Made by a program: the position numbers and the translations under genes. Shown here piece after piece: positions 1-5,240 of a stretch of DNA of 8,905 nucleotides (positions within the stretch are counted from its first letter, which is position 1; every line of letters begins with the position of its first letter). This DNA is from Lachnospiraceae bacterium (GTDB lineage Bacteria; Bacillota_A; Clostridia; Lachnospirales; Lachnospiraceae), in assembly GCA_021770615.1 (NCBI GenBank), contig JAETQR010000080.1, positions 1 to 8,905 of the forward strand. Direction: 5' to 3'. The notes beneath the pieces were generated by a model, which was given only the letters and a program-made list of their open reading frames with translations, was not told the origin of the DNA and did not search any database.

Positions 1-707
1 ATCACATCTTCCCCATGCAGACGCTGATAGGATTTGTTAATCGTGACTGTTTCCTTATCAAAATTGAAATCAGCAGCGGTCAAAGCTAATAATTCACCCT
101 CTCGGATTCCGCACCAGTAAAGCATCTGGAACGCATAATAGGAAACTGGCTTGTCCATCATTTCATCCGCAAACTTCTTATATTCCTCTTTCGTCCAGAA
201 CAGCATTTCCTTGTGTTCCTCGCTTCCCATGTTCCCCGCCTTTGCCGCAGGGTTGGAGCGGAGGTCGTAATAGCGCACCGTATGGTTAAATATTGCGGAA
301 AGCTGATTGTGAACTGTTTTCAGATACGTCTGTGAATAGGGATTGCGTTTTTCATCACGGTAGGCAAGCAGCTCATTCTGCCATGCGATGATTTCCTTTG
401 TGCCAATCCCGCTAATTTTCATCCTTCCAAAATACGGAAGAATCTTCGTCCGAATGATATGCTCCTTTGTCAGCCAAGTGTTCTCTTTCAGTCGGTTCTT
501 TACATCATTCGCATAAAGTTCCGTAAATACTTCAAAGTCCATGTCAAGGTCAGCGGAATTTTGTAACTGGAACTTCCGCTCCCACTTCTGCGCTTCCCGT
601 TTTGTGGCAAATCCACGCTTGCACTTCTGTTTACGCTCCCCTTTCCAGTTTACATACCTTGCCATCACATACCATGTGCCATTGCCCTCGTTCTTAAATA
701 CTGGCAT
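1..707 (-). CDS. int: Tyrosine recombinase / integrase, N-terminal 235 residues (runs off the left edge)
   Basis: This is the site-specific recombinase that would integrate and excise the element. The visible part has the Tn916/phage-type layout. An N-terminal arm-binding domain (about 1-50, with GTWYVMARYVNWKGERKQ and a K/R-rich strand) is followed by a helical core-binding domain (about 57-160) and the start of the catalytic domain. The first catalytic arginine is R202 in CGIREGELLAL. The reading frame is open to the window edge, so the HxxR, second His and Tyr nucleophile are missing here. They are seen in the partial gene at 8619-8905, which could be the other end of the same gene. The ATG at 707 directly follows the TAA of the upstream xis gene (TAAATG), with AAGGAG about 10 bases upstream, so the two are likely translationally coupled. 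Confidence 0.93.
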   Translation of the reverse strand, partial: MPVFKNEGNGTWYVMARYVNWKGERKQKCKRGFATKREAQKWERKFQLQNSADLDMDFEVFTELYANDVKNRLKENTWLTKEHIIRTKILPYFGRMKISGIGTKEIIAWQNELLAYRDEKRNPYSQTYLKTVHNQLSAIFNHTVRYYDLRSNPAAKAGNMGSEEHKEMLFWTKEEYKKFADEMMDKPVSYYAFQMLYWCGIREGELLALTAADFNFDKETVTINKSYQRLHGEDV

Positions 708-908
708 TTACTCCATCTCCTTTCCCTGTTTTTCCCCCGCCCCGTAAAACCTTTCTTGAAAATACTGGCGGTTGACACGCCCCGCAATCGTGATAAACCC
801 CTGCTCCTTCAGCTCGTAATTTAATTTCTTGATAAGCTTATAGGCGTAAGGCTTCGATATGGAAAGCTCCTGCGCCACCTCATCTACACGGATAAATTTG
901 TTGTCCAT
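708..908 (-). CDS. xis: Excisionase-like small helix-turn-helix protein
   Basis: A 66-residue basic protein whose N-terminal half (about 5-30, RVDEVAQELSISKPYAYKLI) is a MerR/excisionase-like helix-turn-helix. The middle, with GRVNRQYFQERFYG, resembles the small DNA-binding proteins encoded next to integrases in clostridial elements. In such elements the protein bends the att DNA and directs Int towards excision. It starts at an ATG preceded by AAAGGAGG with a 6-base spacer, and its stop abuts the int ATG. Its promoter contains operators probably bound by the divergent XRE protein. The Xis role is inferred from size, fold and position. It could instead only regulate int. Confidence 0.8.
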   Translation of the reverse strand: MDNKFIRVDEVAQELSISKPYAYKLIKKLNYELKEQGFITIAGRVNRQYFQERFYGAGEKQGKEME

Positions 909-927
909 ATAACTCCTCCTTTCTTGT

Positions 928-1046
928 TAAGCGTTTTTGCTTAATCCATAATACTAAACATTTTTGCTATTGTCAATAGGTTTGCAAGAAAATATTAAAC
1001 TTTTTTGTTTCGCTTATGCTTGACTTTTTCTAAACATATATGCTAT
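928..1046. promoter_or_regulatory. Four operator-like repeats between divergent promoters
   Basis: A 16-bp motif with consensus TAARCNTTTTTGYTTA occurs at 928-943 (TAAGCGTTTTTGCTTA, dyad-symmetric), 955-970 (TAAACATTTTTGCTAT), 996-1011 (TAAACTTTTTTGTTTC) and 1031-1046 (TAAACATATATGCTAT). The second copy fills the xis-int promoter spacer and the fourth overlaps the spacer and -10 of the xre promoter. This is the arrangement expected for a repressor controlling both directions. The divergent XRE protein is the natural candidate binder, but Xis or Int binding to some copies cannot be excluded. Confidence 0.7.
948..976 (-). promoter_or_regulatory. Sigma-A promoter of xis-int
   Basis: On the minus strand there is a consensus -35 TTGACA (971-976) and a -10 TATTAT (948-953) separated by exactly 17 bases, about 40 bases upstream of the xis start. 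The spacer is filled by one copy of the repeated 16-bp operator-like motif (955-970), and another copy lies just downstream of the likely start point (928-943). Confidence 0.82.
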
Positions 1047-1049
1047 ACT
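1020..1049 (+). promoter_or_regulatory. Promoter of the xre-GNAT transcript
   Basis: A -35 TTGACT (1020-1025) and a -10 TATACT (1044-1049) are separated by 18 bases and lie about 34 bases before the xre start codon. An operator-like repeat at 1031-1046 covers the spacer and enters the -10, which suggests autorepression. Confidence 0.78.
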
Positions 1050-1082
1050 CCTTATAAACATACGAACAAGGAGTGAAACACT

Positions 1083-1610
1083 ATGGCAATTGGCGAAAGA
1101 ATACATTTTTTCCGCATCATGCGGGGCATGACGCAGAAATACCTTGGTATGCTTGTCGGGTTTCCCGAAAAATCAGCGGATGTGCGTCTGGCACAGTACG
1201 AAACTGGCTCACGCAAGCCAAAGGCAGACTTGACGGCTGCACTGGCACAGGCTCTTGACGTTGCGCCGCAAGCACTGGACATACCCGACATTGACAGTTA
1301 CATTGGGCTTATGCACACCTTATTTGCCCTTGAGGATATTTACGGTCTTACCGTTGGTGAATCAGACGGTGAAATCTGCTTAAAAGTCAACAAAGACAAA
1401 AGCAAGGATGCCGCCGAACTGCTGAAAATGCTCTCCGCTTGGAAAGAGCAGGCAGACAAGCTCTCTGCCGAGGAAATCAGCAGGGAAGATTACGACCAGT
1501 GGCGGTACAATTATCCCAAATTTGACACCACGCAGCATTGGGCGGAAGCCCCCTCTAAGGAATTGAGCGATGCCTTAGTTGAAGCGTTCAAAGACAAGCT
1601 ACCAGACTAA
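1083..1610 (+). CDS. XRE/Cro-CI family transcriptional regulator
   Basis: A 175-residue cytoplasmic DNA-binding protein. Residues about 4-65 form a lambda-repressor-like helix-turn-helix (GERIHFFRIMRGMTQKYLGM, then a second helix ending AQYETGSRKPKADL), followed by LAQALDVAPQALDIPD, which is typical of XRE domains. The rest (about 70-175) is a charged, mostly helical C-terminal region that I do not assign to a named domain. The ATG follows AAGGAG with a 10-base spacer. The gene is divergent from xis-int, and the four repeats between them cover both promoters. The likely role is therefore repressor of excision and of itself. The GNAT gene follows within about 20 bases and is probably co-transcribed. 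Confidence 0.85.
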   Translation: MAIGERIHFFRIMRGMTQKYLGMLVGFPEKSADVRLAQYETGSRKPKADLTAALAQALDVAPQALDIPDIDSYIGLMHTLFALEDIYGLTVGESDGEICLKVNKDKSKDAAELLKMLSAWKEQADKLSAEEISREDYDQWRYNYPKFDTTQHWAEAPSKELSDALVEAFKDKLPD

Positions 1611-1636
1611 CCAAGCCAGATTGGAAGGTGAAAAAC

Positions 1637-2089
1637 GTGATTATCAGAGAATACCTCCCCTCGGACTGTAAATACTTAGCGGAGCTGTTTTATCAGACTG
1701 TCCATTCCATAAATGCCAAAGACTACACAGATGAACAGTTAAACGTCTGGGCAACTGGCAATGTAAACATAAATGAATGGAATCAATCATTATCCGAGCA
1801 TTTTACGCTTGTCGCCATAAAAGGCGGCATTATAGCAGGGTTTGGCGATATTGACAGGACAGGCTACCTTGACAGGCTGTATGTCCACAAGGACTATCAA
1901 AGCCAAGGGATTGCCACCGCTATATGCGATAAACTGGAACACGCTTTTGGGATAAGCAAAGTAACCACCCATGCTTCCATCACTGCAAAGCCGTTCTTTC
2001 TTCACAGGGGATATAACACAATTAAGGAACAACAGGTAATCAGGTCAAATATCCCCTTGACGAATTACATTATGGAAAAAACACTTTAA
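1637..2089 (+). CDS. GNAT family N-acetyltransferase (YafP-like)
   Basis: A protein of about 150 residues of the GCN5-related acetyltransferase superfamily, which moves the acetyl group of acetyl-CoA to an amine acceptor. The acceptor is unknown here. The acetyl-CoA-binding motif A is clear: the strand YLDRLYVHKDY is followed by QSQGIATAI (about residues 88-96), matching Q/R-x-x-G-x-G/A. The end (KPFFLHRGY, KEQQV) is typical of this subgroup. A GTG at 1637 is preferred because GGAAGG lies 8 bases upstream and relatives begin near the MIIR sequence. An in-frame GTG at 1628 would add three residues but has no good ribosome site. It is the second gene of the xre transcript and is cargo rather than transfer machinery. 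Confidence 0.85.
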   Translation: MIIREYLPSDCKYLAELFYQTVHSINAKDYTDEQLNVWATGNVNINEWNQSLSEHFTLVAIKGGIIAGFGDIDRTGYLDRLYVHKDYQSQGIATAICDKLEHAFGISKVTTHASITAKPFFLHRGYNTIKEQQVIRSNIPLTNYIMEKTL

Positions 2090-2123
2090 TCATCACCCCC
2101 ATTCATCAATTAAAAAACACGAC

Positions 2124-2172
2124 AAAAAACGCCCTTAGCCATGAGTTCCTACCCACAGCTAAGGGCGTTTCT
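2124..2172 (+). terminator. Rho-independent terminator after the GNAT gene
   Basis: A perfect 13-bp stem, AAACGCCCTTAGC (2127-2139) with GCTAAGGGCGTTT (2158-2170), has an 18-base loop and continues into TCT. The A-run before the stem means it may also act from the opposite direction. It closes the xre-GNAT transcript and marks the change to A/T-rich cargo DNA. Confidence 0.85.
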
Positions 2173-2496
2173 AATATGGATTTATTTCAGCCATCCAAAC
2201 CTCTTGCAAATCATTCCCCCACTAACAAATCACTTGACAGTAAGAATAATCGCACTTAAACGACTGTTATCAATTTGTTATCAAAAGACCTTTTGAAATG
2301 CTGCAAACCCGCATAAACACTGGATTTACTAAGCATTTTTGTTTATTCGAACTCGTTTCCCAGTTTCTAACATGAGATACTTTTGTATCTTTTCTGTCCT
2401 TTTATTTACTTATATTACACGGATTTTCCTATCCTATTTTTCGTTTTCGATTTTTTTAGAAGCAAAATAGAAGCAGCATATTTTTAACCCCTACCA
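2173..2496. other. Gene-free A/T-rich stretch with paired repeats; candidate attachment/arm-site region
   Basis: No convincing ORF is present. It holds two pairs of short direct repeats, each with an 11-bp period: TTATCA at 2267 and 2278, and AGAAGCA at 2458 and 2469. It also holds an inverted repeat TCAAAAG/CTTTTGA (2281-2296), a small hairpin AGATAC-TTTT-GTATCT (2375-2390) followed by a T-rich run, and a fifth copy of the xis-xre operator motif (2330-2345). Direct repeats one helical turn apart are typical of recombinase arm sites, so this could be the att region of the element. That assignment is inference; no core duplication is visible. Confidence 0.35.
2330..2345. promoter_or_regulatory. 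Distal copy of the operator-like 16-bp motif
   Basis: TAAGCATTTTTGTTTA fits the consensus TAARCNTTTTTGYTTA of the four copies between xis and xre, although it is 1.3 kb away and not beside an obvious promoter. It may be a binding site for Xis, Int or the XRE regulator within an att region. Confidence 0.45.
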
Positions 2497-2979
2497 TTAT
2501 CTTGCATTTAACAACTCTTCCATTTTTCCTTGTATATAATCAATATCTGGAAAAATCAGATGAATCCCTCTTCTATACATCGCTATCACTTCCCGTAAAT
2601 TAACAGTCAATTCCCTGTTCAGTTTGCTGTGTATCATAATAGGGTTATTTTCAATCGTATGTACGTGGTCAAAAAACTTCTTTATAATTGGAAAGGCATT
2701 TTGTATTAAAAAAGCATTGTCCCTTCCTGCAAATTTTCCTATGACGATTGTATTGCACTTTCCGTACCTTTTTATTTTCTTTTCGATAATAATTTTATAT
2801 TTGTCCACCTGGGAACTAATCGGGATCATCCAATACAATTCTTCATTTTTGTTATCTTGAATTGCTAAAAAATGTGGTCGGTAATTTCCATTCTCTTTAT
2901 TTCCCATCAAATATTTATCTTGAACGAAATCAAAAAATTCATCTTTGATATGATAAGAGTACCCTTGCTTTATTTCCAT
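2497..2979 (-). CDS. Type III toxin-antitoxin endoribonuclease toxin (ToxN/AbiQ/CptN-like)
   Basis: A 160-residue protein that I read as the RNase toxin of a type III toxin-antitoxin system. Such toxins cleave cellular RNA and their own antitoxin transcript and are held inactive by the pseudoknot repeats of that RNA. Family-like segments in order are YRPHFLAIQD (33-42), YWMIPISSQVDKYK (49-62, a strand followed by the conserved Ser-rich turn and Lys), and GKFAGRDNAFLIQNAFPI (81-98). Length fits the family (about 150-190). The ATG at 2979 has AAGGAG 5 bases upstream. Just upstream are a terminator and three tandem structured repeats with their own promoter, the diagnostic gene order of type III systems. 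The sequence looks closest to the CptN branch, judged by eye. No transmembrane segment or signal peptide is present. Confidence 0.82.
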   Translation of the reverse strand: MEIKQGYSYHIKDEFFDFVQDKYLMGNKENGNYRPHFLAIQDNKNEELYWMIPISSQVDKYKIIIEKKIKRYGKCNTIVIGKFAGRDNAFLIQNAFPIIKKFFDHVHTIENNPIMIHSKLNRELTVNLREVIAMYRRGIHLIFPDIDYIQGKMEELLNAR

Positions 2980-2992
2980 CGTTTCTCCTTAG

Positions 2993-3024
2993 AAAAAATC
3001 CCCATCAAAAAATGACGGGGATTT
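2993..3024 (-). terminator. Leaky terminator between antitoxin RNA and toxin gene
   Basis: On the minus strand a 12-bp stem (AAATCCCCGTCA with TGATGGGGATTT, one G-T pair, 5-base loop) runs into six T. It lies directly between the repeat array and the toxin ribosome site. In type III systems such a terminator lets most transcripts stop as antitoxin RNA and a minority read through into the toxin, which sets their ratio. Confidence 0.88.
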
Positions 3025-3026
3025 AT

Positions 3027-3178
3027 GAACGAACTATATTACTTATATCCCACCTATATAGCAAGTGGCAAGCATTTACATACCGAATCATTTATACCCC
3101 ACACCATCGGCAAGTGGCAAAATTACCTGCTATGTTTCTTTTACCCCGTCGCATAGCCAACGGCAAACATTTACCTTT
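3027..3178 (-). ncRNA. Type III antitoxin RNA: three tandem pseudoknot repeats
   Basis: Three diverged repeats with periods of 46 and 49 bases start on the minus strand at 3163, 3117 and 3068, each with TTGCC. Each can form an H-type pseudoknot. Stem 1 is CCGTTG/CGACGG (3158-3163 with 3146-3151), CCAC/GTGG (3114-3117 with 3099-3102) and CCACTT/AGGTGG (3063-3068 with 3050-3055). Stem 2 is GCTATG/CATAGC (3152-3157 with 3129-3134), TGCCGA/TCGGTA (3107-3112 with 3081-3086) and GCTATAT/ATATAGT (3056-3062 with 3033-3039). Bases differ between repeats while pairing is kept. The stem order (S1, S2, S1', S2') is that of known type III antitoxins, which wrap around the toxin. A partial repeat tail (GGTAAATG) lies at the 5' end. 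Confidence 0.82.
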
Positions 3179-3184
3179 ATCCAT

Positions 3185-3212
3185 AGTATAGCAGAACTGC
3201 AAGAAATTGCAA
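3185..3212 (-). promoter_or_regulatory. Promoter of the antitoxin RNA-toxin transcript
   Basis: On the minus strand, -35 TTGCAA (3207-3212) and -10 TATACT (3185-3190) are separated by 16 bases. The start point would fall near 3178, just before the first repeat, so one promoter serves both antitoxin RNA and toxin. Confidence 0.7.
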
Positions 3213-3339
3213 TCACTTTTTATCATTTGATTTCTATCATTTATGGCTATCTCTATAGCAATTGTCTTTTTCTCACCTGCACTATGTACTTTTTATTATA
3301 TTCAAAAATCACTAAATTACCCTGCAAAGCTCTTACTTT

Positions 3340-3490
3340 TGTTCGTTACTCCTCAATCTTGTAGCTACCGATAACTCTCAAAATCTAATCTTCCCTACAA
3401 CCATTCTATATTAAAATCATTGTACAACGAAATTCCCGTTAATTTCTGCCTATTATATATCACTCATAAATATCATGAATCTCACTGCCC
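3340..3490 (-). pseudogene. Decayed fragment related to the 153-residue gene at 3609-4070
   Basis: On the minus strand the sequence encodes SEIHDIYE, a stop, YI, further disruption with a frameshift, then NDFNIEWL-stop-GRLDFESYR-stop-LQD-stop. This matches SKIHDIYERYI and NDFNITWLLEELDYENYRKLEDY of the intact neighbour (about residues 68-112). At DNA level both share a block around ATTAAAATCATTGT and ATAAATRTCATGAAT. Several in-frame stops and a frameshift show that it no longer encodes a protein. Weaker similarity may extend to about 3300 and 3500. The rest of 3213-3608 shows nothing I can support as a gene. Confidence 0.75.
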
Positions 3491-3608
3491 ATTTATTCAG
3501 TTACGCAAAAACCATATTGGCACACTCTTTCCTACTTTTCATTAAAAACTGGCTGTCCTCAAGCACTGAACCCTTTCACATACTCATTTCTAAGTTTTTA
3601 TGGCATTT

Positions 3609-4070
3609 TTATCCCCTGGTTTTATCAGTATTTTCTACCTTCTCCTCTGTTATACATTCATGAAACAAAGACCATGCATATTTAAATCCAAGTCTGAATA
3701 AAAGTTCATCATTTCTGGAACAATAACACAAAATATAATCTTCTAACTTCCGATAATTCTCATAATCCAATTCTTCCAGCAACCATGTTATATTAAAATC
3801 ATTGTGCATCAAGGTTTCATTAAATTCCCAACTATTTATATACCGCTCATAAATGTCATGAATTTTACTATTCGTTTCATCTAATCCCATTAAATATGCT
3901 TCTTGTTCGGCATCCCGCTTCCCAATTTTAAGCAAAAACTCACTTTTATCAGACATTTCTATCCCAAACAACCATTTGTTCTCATGTAACTGTTCTACTT
4001 CTGCGATAGGCAGACCTGTCTTTCTCATGCTTTTTAACAGCATGGAAACAAAACTTTCAATATCCATCAT
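3609..4070 (-). CDS. Uncharacterised 153-residue protein divergent from a small XRE regulator
   Basis: I do not recognise the family. The protein is soluble, acidic and probably mostly helical. The middle carries KIHDIYERYINSWEF (69-83) and HNDFNITWLLEELDYENY (89-106). The C-terminal part contains the hydrophobic-aromatic segment DELLFRLGFKYAWSLFHECI (121-140), loosely like the F-x-x-GF-x-x-A helix of small Firmicute helical proteins. No catalytic motif, signal peptide or membrane segment is seen. The ATG at 4070 (or the next codon) follows AGAGAGGAAAA, a moderate ribosome site. The gene is divergent from the XRE gene at 4183 with a shared dyad operator between them. A decayed relative lies just downstream, so this family was duplicated locally. 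Confidence 0.7.
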   Translation of the reverse strand: MMDIESFVSMLLKSMRKTGLPIAEVEQLHENKWLFGIEMSDKSEFLLKIGKRDAEQEAYLMGLDETNSKIHDIYERYINSWEFNETLMHNDFNITWLLEELDYENYRKLEDYILCYCSRNDELLFRLGFKYAWSLFHECITEEKVENTDKTRG

Positions 4071-4102
4071 TTTTCCTCTCTATTGAAACAAAACATTTGT
4101 TT

Positions 4103-4126
4103 TTATTGTTCTTACACGAACAATGT
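4103..4126. promoter_or_regulatory. Dyad operator between the 153-residue gene and XRE gene 1
   Basis: ATTGTTCTTACACGAACAAT (4105-4124) is an inverted repeat that differs at only two positions from the element at 4447-4466 in front of the second XRE gene. A -10-like AATAAT starts 23 bases after the right end of both copies, so each operator abuts or overlaps the -35 region. It probably binds the small XRE proteins and may control both divergent genes. Confidence 0.65.
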
Positions 4127-4182
4127 TGTTTCACCTATTTTAATGCAATAATGAAAATAAATCAATAGAAAGGGGCGAAAAA

Positions 4183-4395
4183 ATGATAGTGTATGACAGA
4201 TTGTGGAAAACTATGGAAAAAAAGGGGATTTCACAATATTCACTTATTCACGACTACAACATAAATGAATCACAGCTAGACCGTTTTAGAAAAAACAGCG
4301 TCATAAAAACAGTCACGATCGACCGTTTATGCAAAATCCTGGATTGTAACGTGGAAGATATTTGCCAATATGTAAAAGATGAACCCAAAGAGTAA
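4183..4395 (+). CDS. Small XRE/Cro-type helix-turn-helix regulator, copy 1
   Basis: A 70-residue protein that is essentially one helix-turn-helix domain. Its parts are YDRLWKTMEKKGISQYSLI (helix 1-2), NINESQLDRFRKN (likely recognition helix, 26-38), then TVTIDRLCKILDCNVEDICQYV. This is the pattern of minimal Cro/CI-like repressors. The ATG has AAAGGGG 7 bases upstream. It is divergent from the 153-residue gene across a dyad operator and is followed by its own strong terminator. It is about 74 % identical (52 of 70 aligned residues, counted by eye) to the next gene, and they share a run of nearly 30 identical bases. The role is likely autorepressor or regulator of the divergent gene. Confidence 0.82.
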   Translation: MIVYDRLWKTMEKKGISQYSLIHDYNINESQLDRFRKNSVIKTVTIDRLCKILDCNVEDICQYVKDEPKE

Positions 4396-4438
4396 AGGTA
4401 TATTTTAAATTTAAAATTATATACCTTTATTTTTTTTT
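4394..4438 (+). terminator. Rho-independent terminator after XRE gene 1
   Basis: AAAGGTATA pairs with TATACCTTT around an A/T-only palindromic inner segment (TTTTAAATTTAAAA), followed by A and about nine T. It separates the two duplicated XRE units, so each is transcribed on its own. Confidence 0.85.
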
Positions 4439-4444
4439 GCGCAA

Positions 4445-4468
4445 ACATTGTTCGTACACGTACAATGT
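4445..4468. promoter_or_regulatory. Dyad operator in front of XRE gene 2
   Basis: A 24-bp near-palindrome with outer arms ACATTGT and ACAATGT; 10 of 12 base pairs are symmetric. The core ATTGTTCGTACACGTACAAT nearly repeats the operator at 4105-4124. A -10-like AATAAT (4489-4494) has the same spacing as in the first unit. Likely auto- or cross-regulation by the two XRE paralogues. Confidence 0.66.
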
Positions 4469-4523
4469 TATATTTCTGAATCTCATGGAATAATAGTTAT
4501 ATACTTTCCAGAAAGGAACGACT

Positions 4524-4739
4524 ATGATTGTATATGACCGTTTGTGGGAAACCATGAAGAAAAAGGGGATTTCACAATATTCACTTATTAAAGATTACCA
4601 TGTAAACGAAGCACAGCTTCACCGCCTGAGAAAAAATAAGGTGATAAAGACGATTACCCTTGACCGCCTTTGTGAAATACTGGATTGTGAAGTTGAGGAT
4701 ATTTGCCAGCACATCAAAGGCAATCCTGATGAAGCATAG
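4524..4739 (+). CDS. Small XRE/Cro-type helix-turn-helix regulator, copy 2
   Basis: A 71-residue paralogue of the gene at 4183. The scaffold (MIVYDRLW, KKGISQYSLI, RLCxILDCxVEDICQ) is kept. Several differences fall in the probable recognition helix (HVNEAQLHRLRKN against NINESQLDRFRKN), so the two may prefer different sites or partners. The ATG has AAAGGA 6 bases upstream. The operator, promoter and gene together repeat the preceding unit at a 341-bp distance, which indicates tandem duplication. No structural gene follows in the same direction. The next gene, tnpV, is convergent. Confidence 0.82.
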   Translation: MIVYDRLWETMKKKGISQYSLIKDYHVNEAQLHRLRKNKVIKTITLDRLCEILDCEVEDICQHIKGNPDEA

Positions 4740-4765
4740 GGGCACTTTTTTTAATGCCCCTTCTT
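4739..4765 (+). terminator. Probable terminator after XRE gene 2
   Basis: GGGGCA (4739-4744, overlapping the stop codon) pairs with TGCCCC (4755-4760) across a T-rich 10-base loop, followed by TTCTT. It is short and its T-tract is broken, so termination may be partial. Confidence 0.5.
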
Positions 4766-4828
4766 GCACCATCCGAGAACAATATGCCAGGAAAATCAAG
4801 TATTCCCCAAAACAAACTTTTCTAATTC

Positions 4829-5224
4829 TTATACATACACCAACTCTTTCAGCACAATTTCCTCTGCTGCGTTCCTCACATTATTTACAAGTCCAATCCA
4901 CTGCATAAAATCCGTTGATTTCAATTCTTCTGTAATTCCTGCACTGGTTTTCATCTGCCCCGCCAATAATTCTATCCTCTCGTGGCATTCCTCGTCAACC
5001 TCATGCAGATGCCTATGAAGTTCCCCTGCCAGCAACATCCTAATATATTCCCATCTGCGGCAGGTTTTCAGATATTCCCACCGCATCAGACCATATTTGC
5101 CGATATTGTATTGCCCTTCCTCTGGCAGTTTTAAATCAGGGTAATAGAGACCATCTTCCCCAAGGGTATATCCTATGCCATTTTCCCCAGTAATATATTT
5201 TTCCAATCCTTTTACCTTTTCCAT
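4829..5224 (-). CDS. tnpV: TnpV family transposon-encoded protein
   Basis: A protein of about 131 residues recognised as TnpV by its conserved order. GLYYPDLKLPEE is followed by NIGKYGLMRWEYLKTCRRWEY, MLLAGELHRHLHEVDEECHERIELL, and ITEELKSTDFMQWIGLVNNVRNAAEEIVLKELVYV. TnpV is found on clostridial mobilizable transposons such as the Tn4451 group. Its biochemical role is not established. It lies directly downstream of mobV in the same orientation and its ribosome site (AAGGAG) overlaps the mobV stop. I prefer the ATG at 5224 because relatives begin shortly before the YPDL motif. An in-frame ATG at 5263 inside mobV is possible but has only a weak ribosome site. Confidence 0.85.
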   Translation of the reverse strand: MEKVKGLEKYITGENGIGYTLGEDGLYYPDLKLPEEGQYNIGKYGLMRWEYLKTCRRWEYIRMLLAGELHRHLHEVDEECHERIELLAGQMKTSAGITEELKSTDFMQWIGLVNNVRNAAEEIVLKELVYV

Positions 5225-5240
5225 CTTCCAATTTATCTCC

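Noticed and set aside
2234..2262. TTGACA at 2234 as a plus-strand promoter
   Set aside because: At the proper distance there is only TAAACG, a poor -10, and no gene follows on that strand.
2340..2365. tRNA T-arm-like TTCGAACTC as an attachment site in a tRNA gene
   Set aside because: The flanking bases do not pair as a T-stem and no acceptor or anticodon arm is present.
3001..3180. Tandem repeats as a CRISPR array
   Set aside because: The units are diverged throughout with no constant repeat and variable spacer pattern, no cas gene is nearby, and the conserved pairing fits a type III antitoxin RNA.
3065..3364. 99-codon plus-strand ORF
   Set aside because: It runs antisense through the antitoxin repeats, their promoter and the decayed gene. 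Its content is explained by those features.
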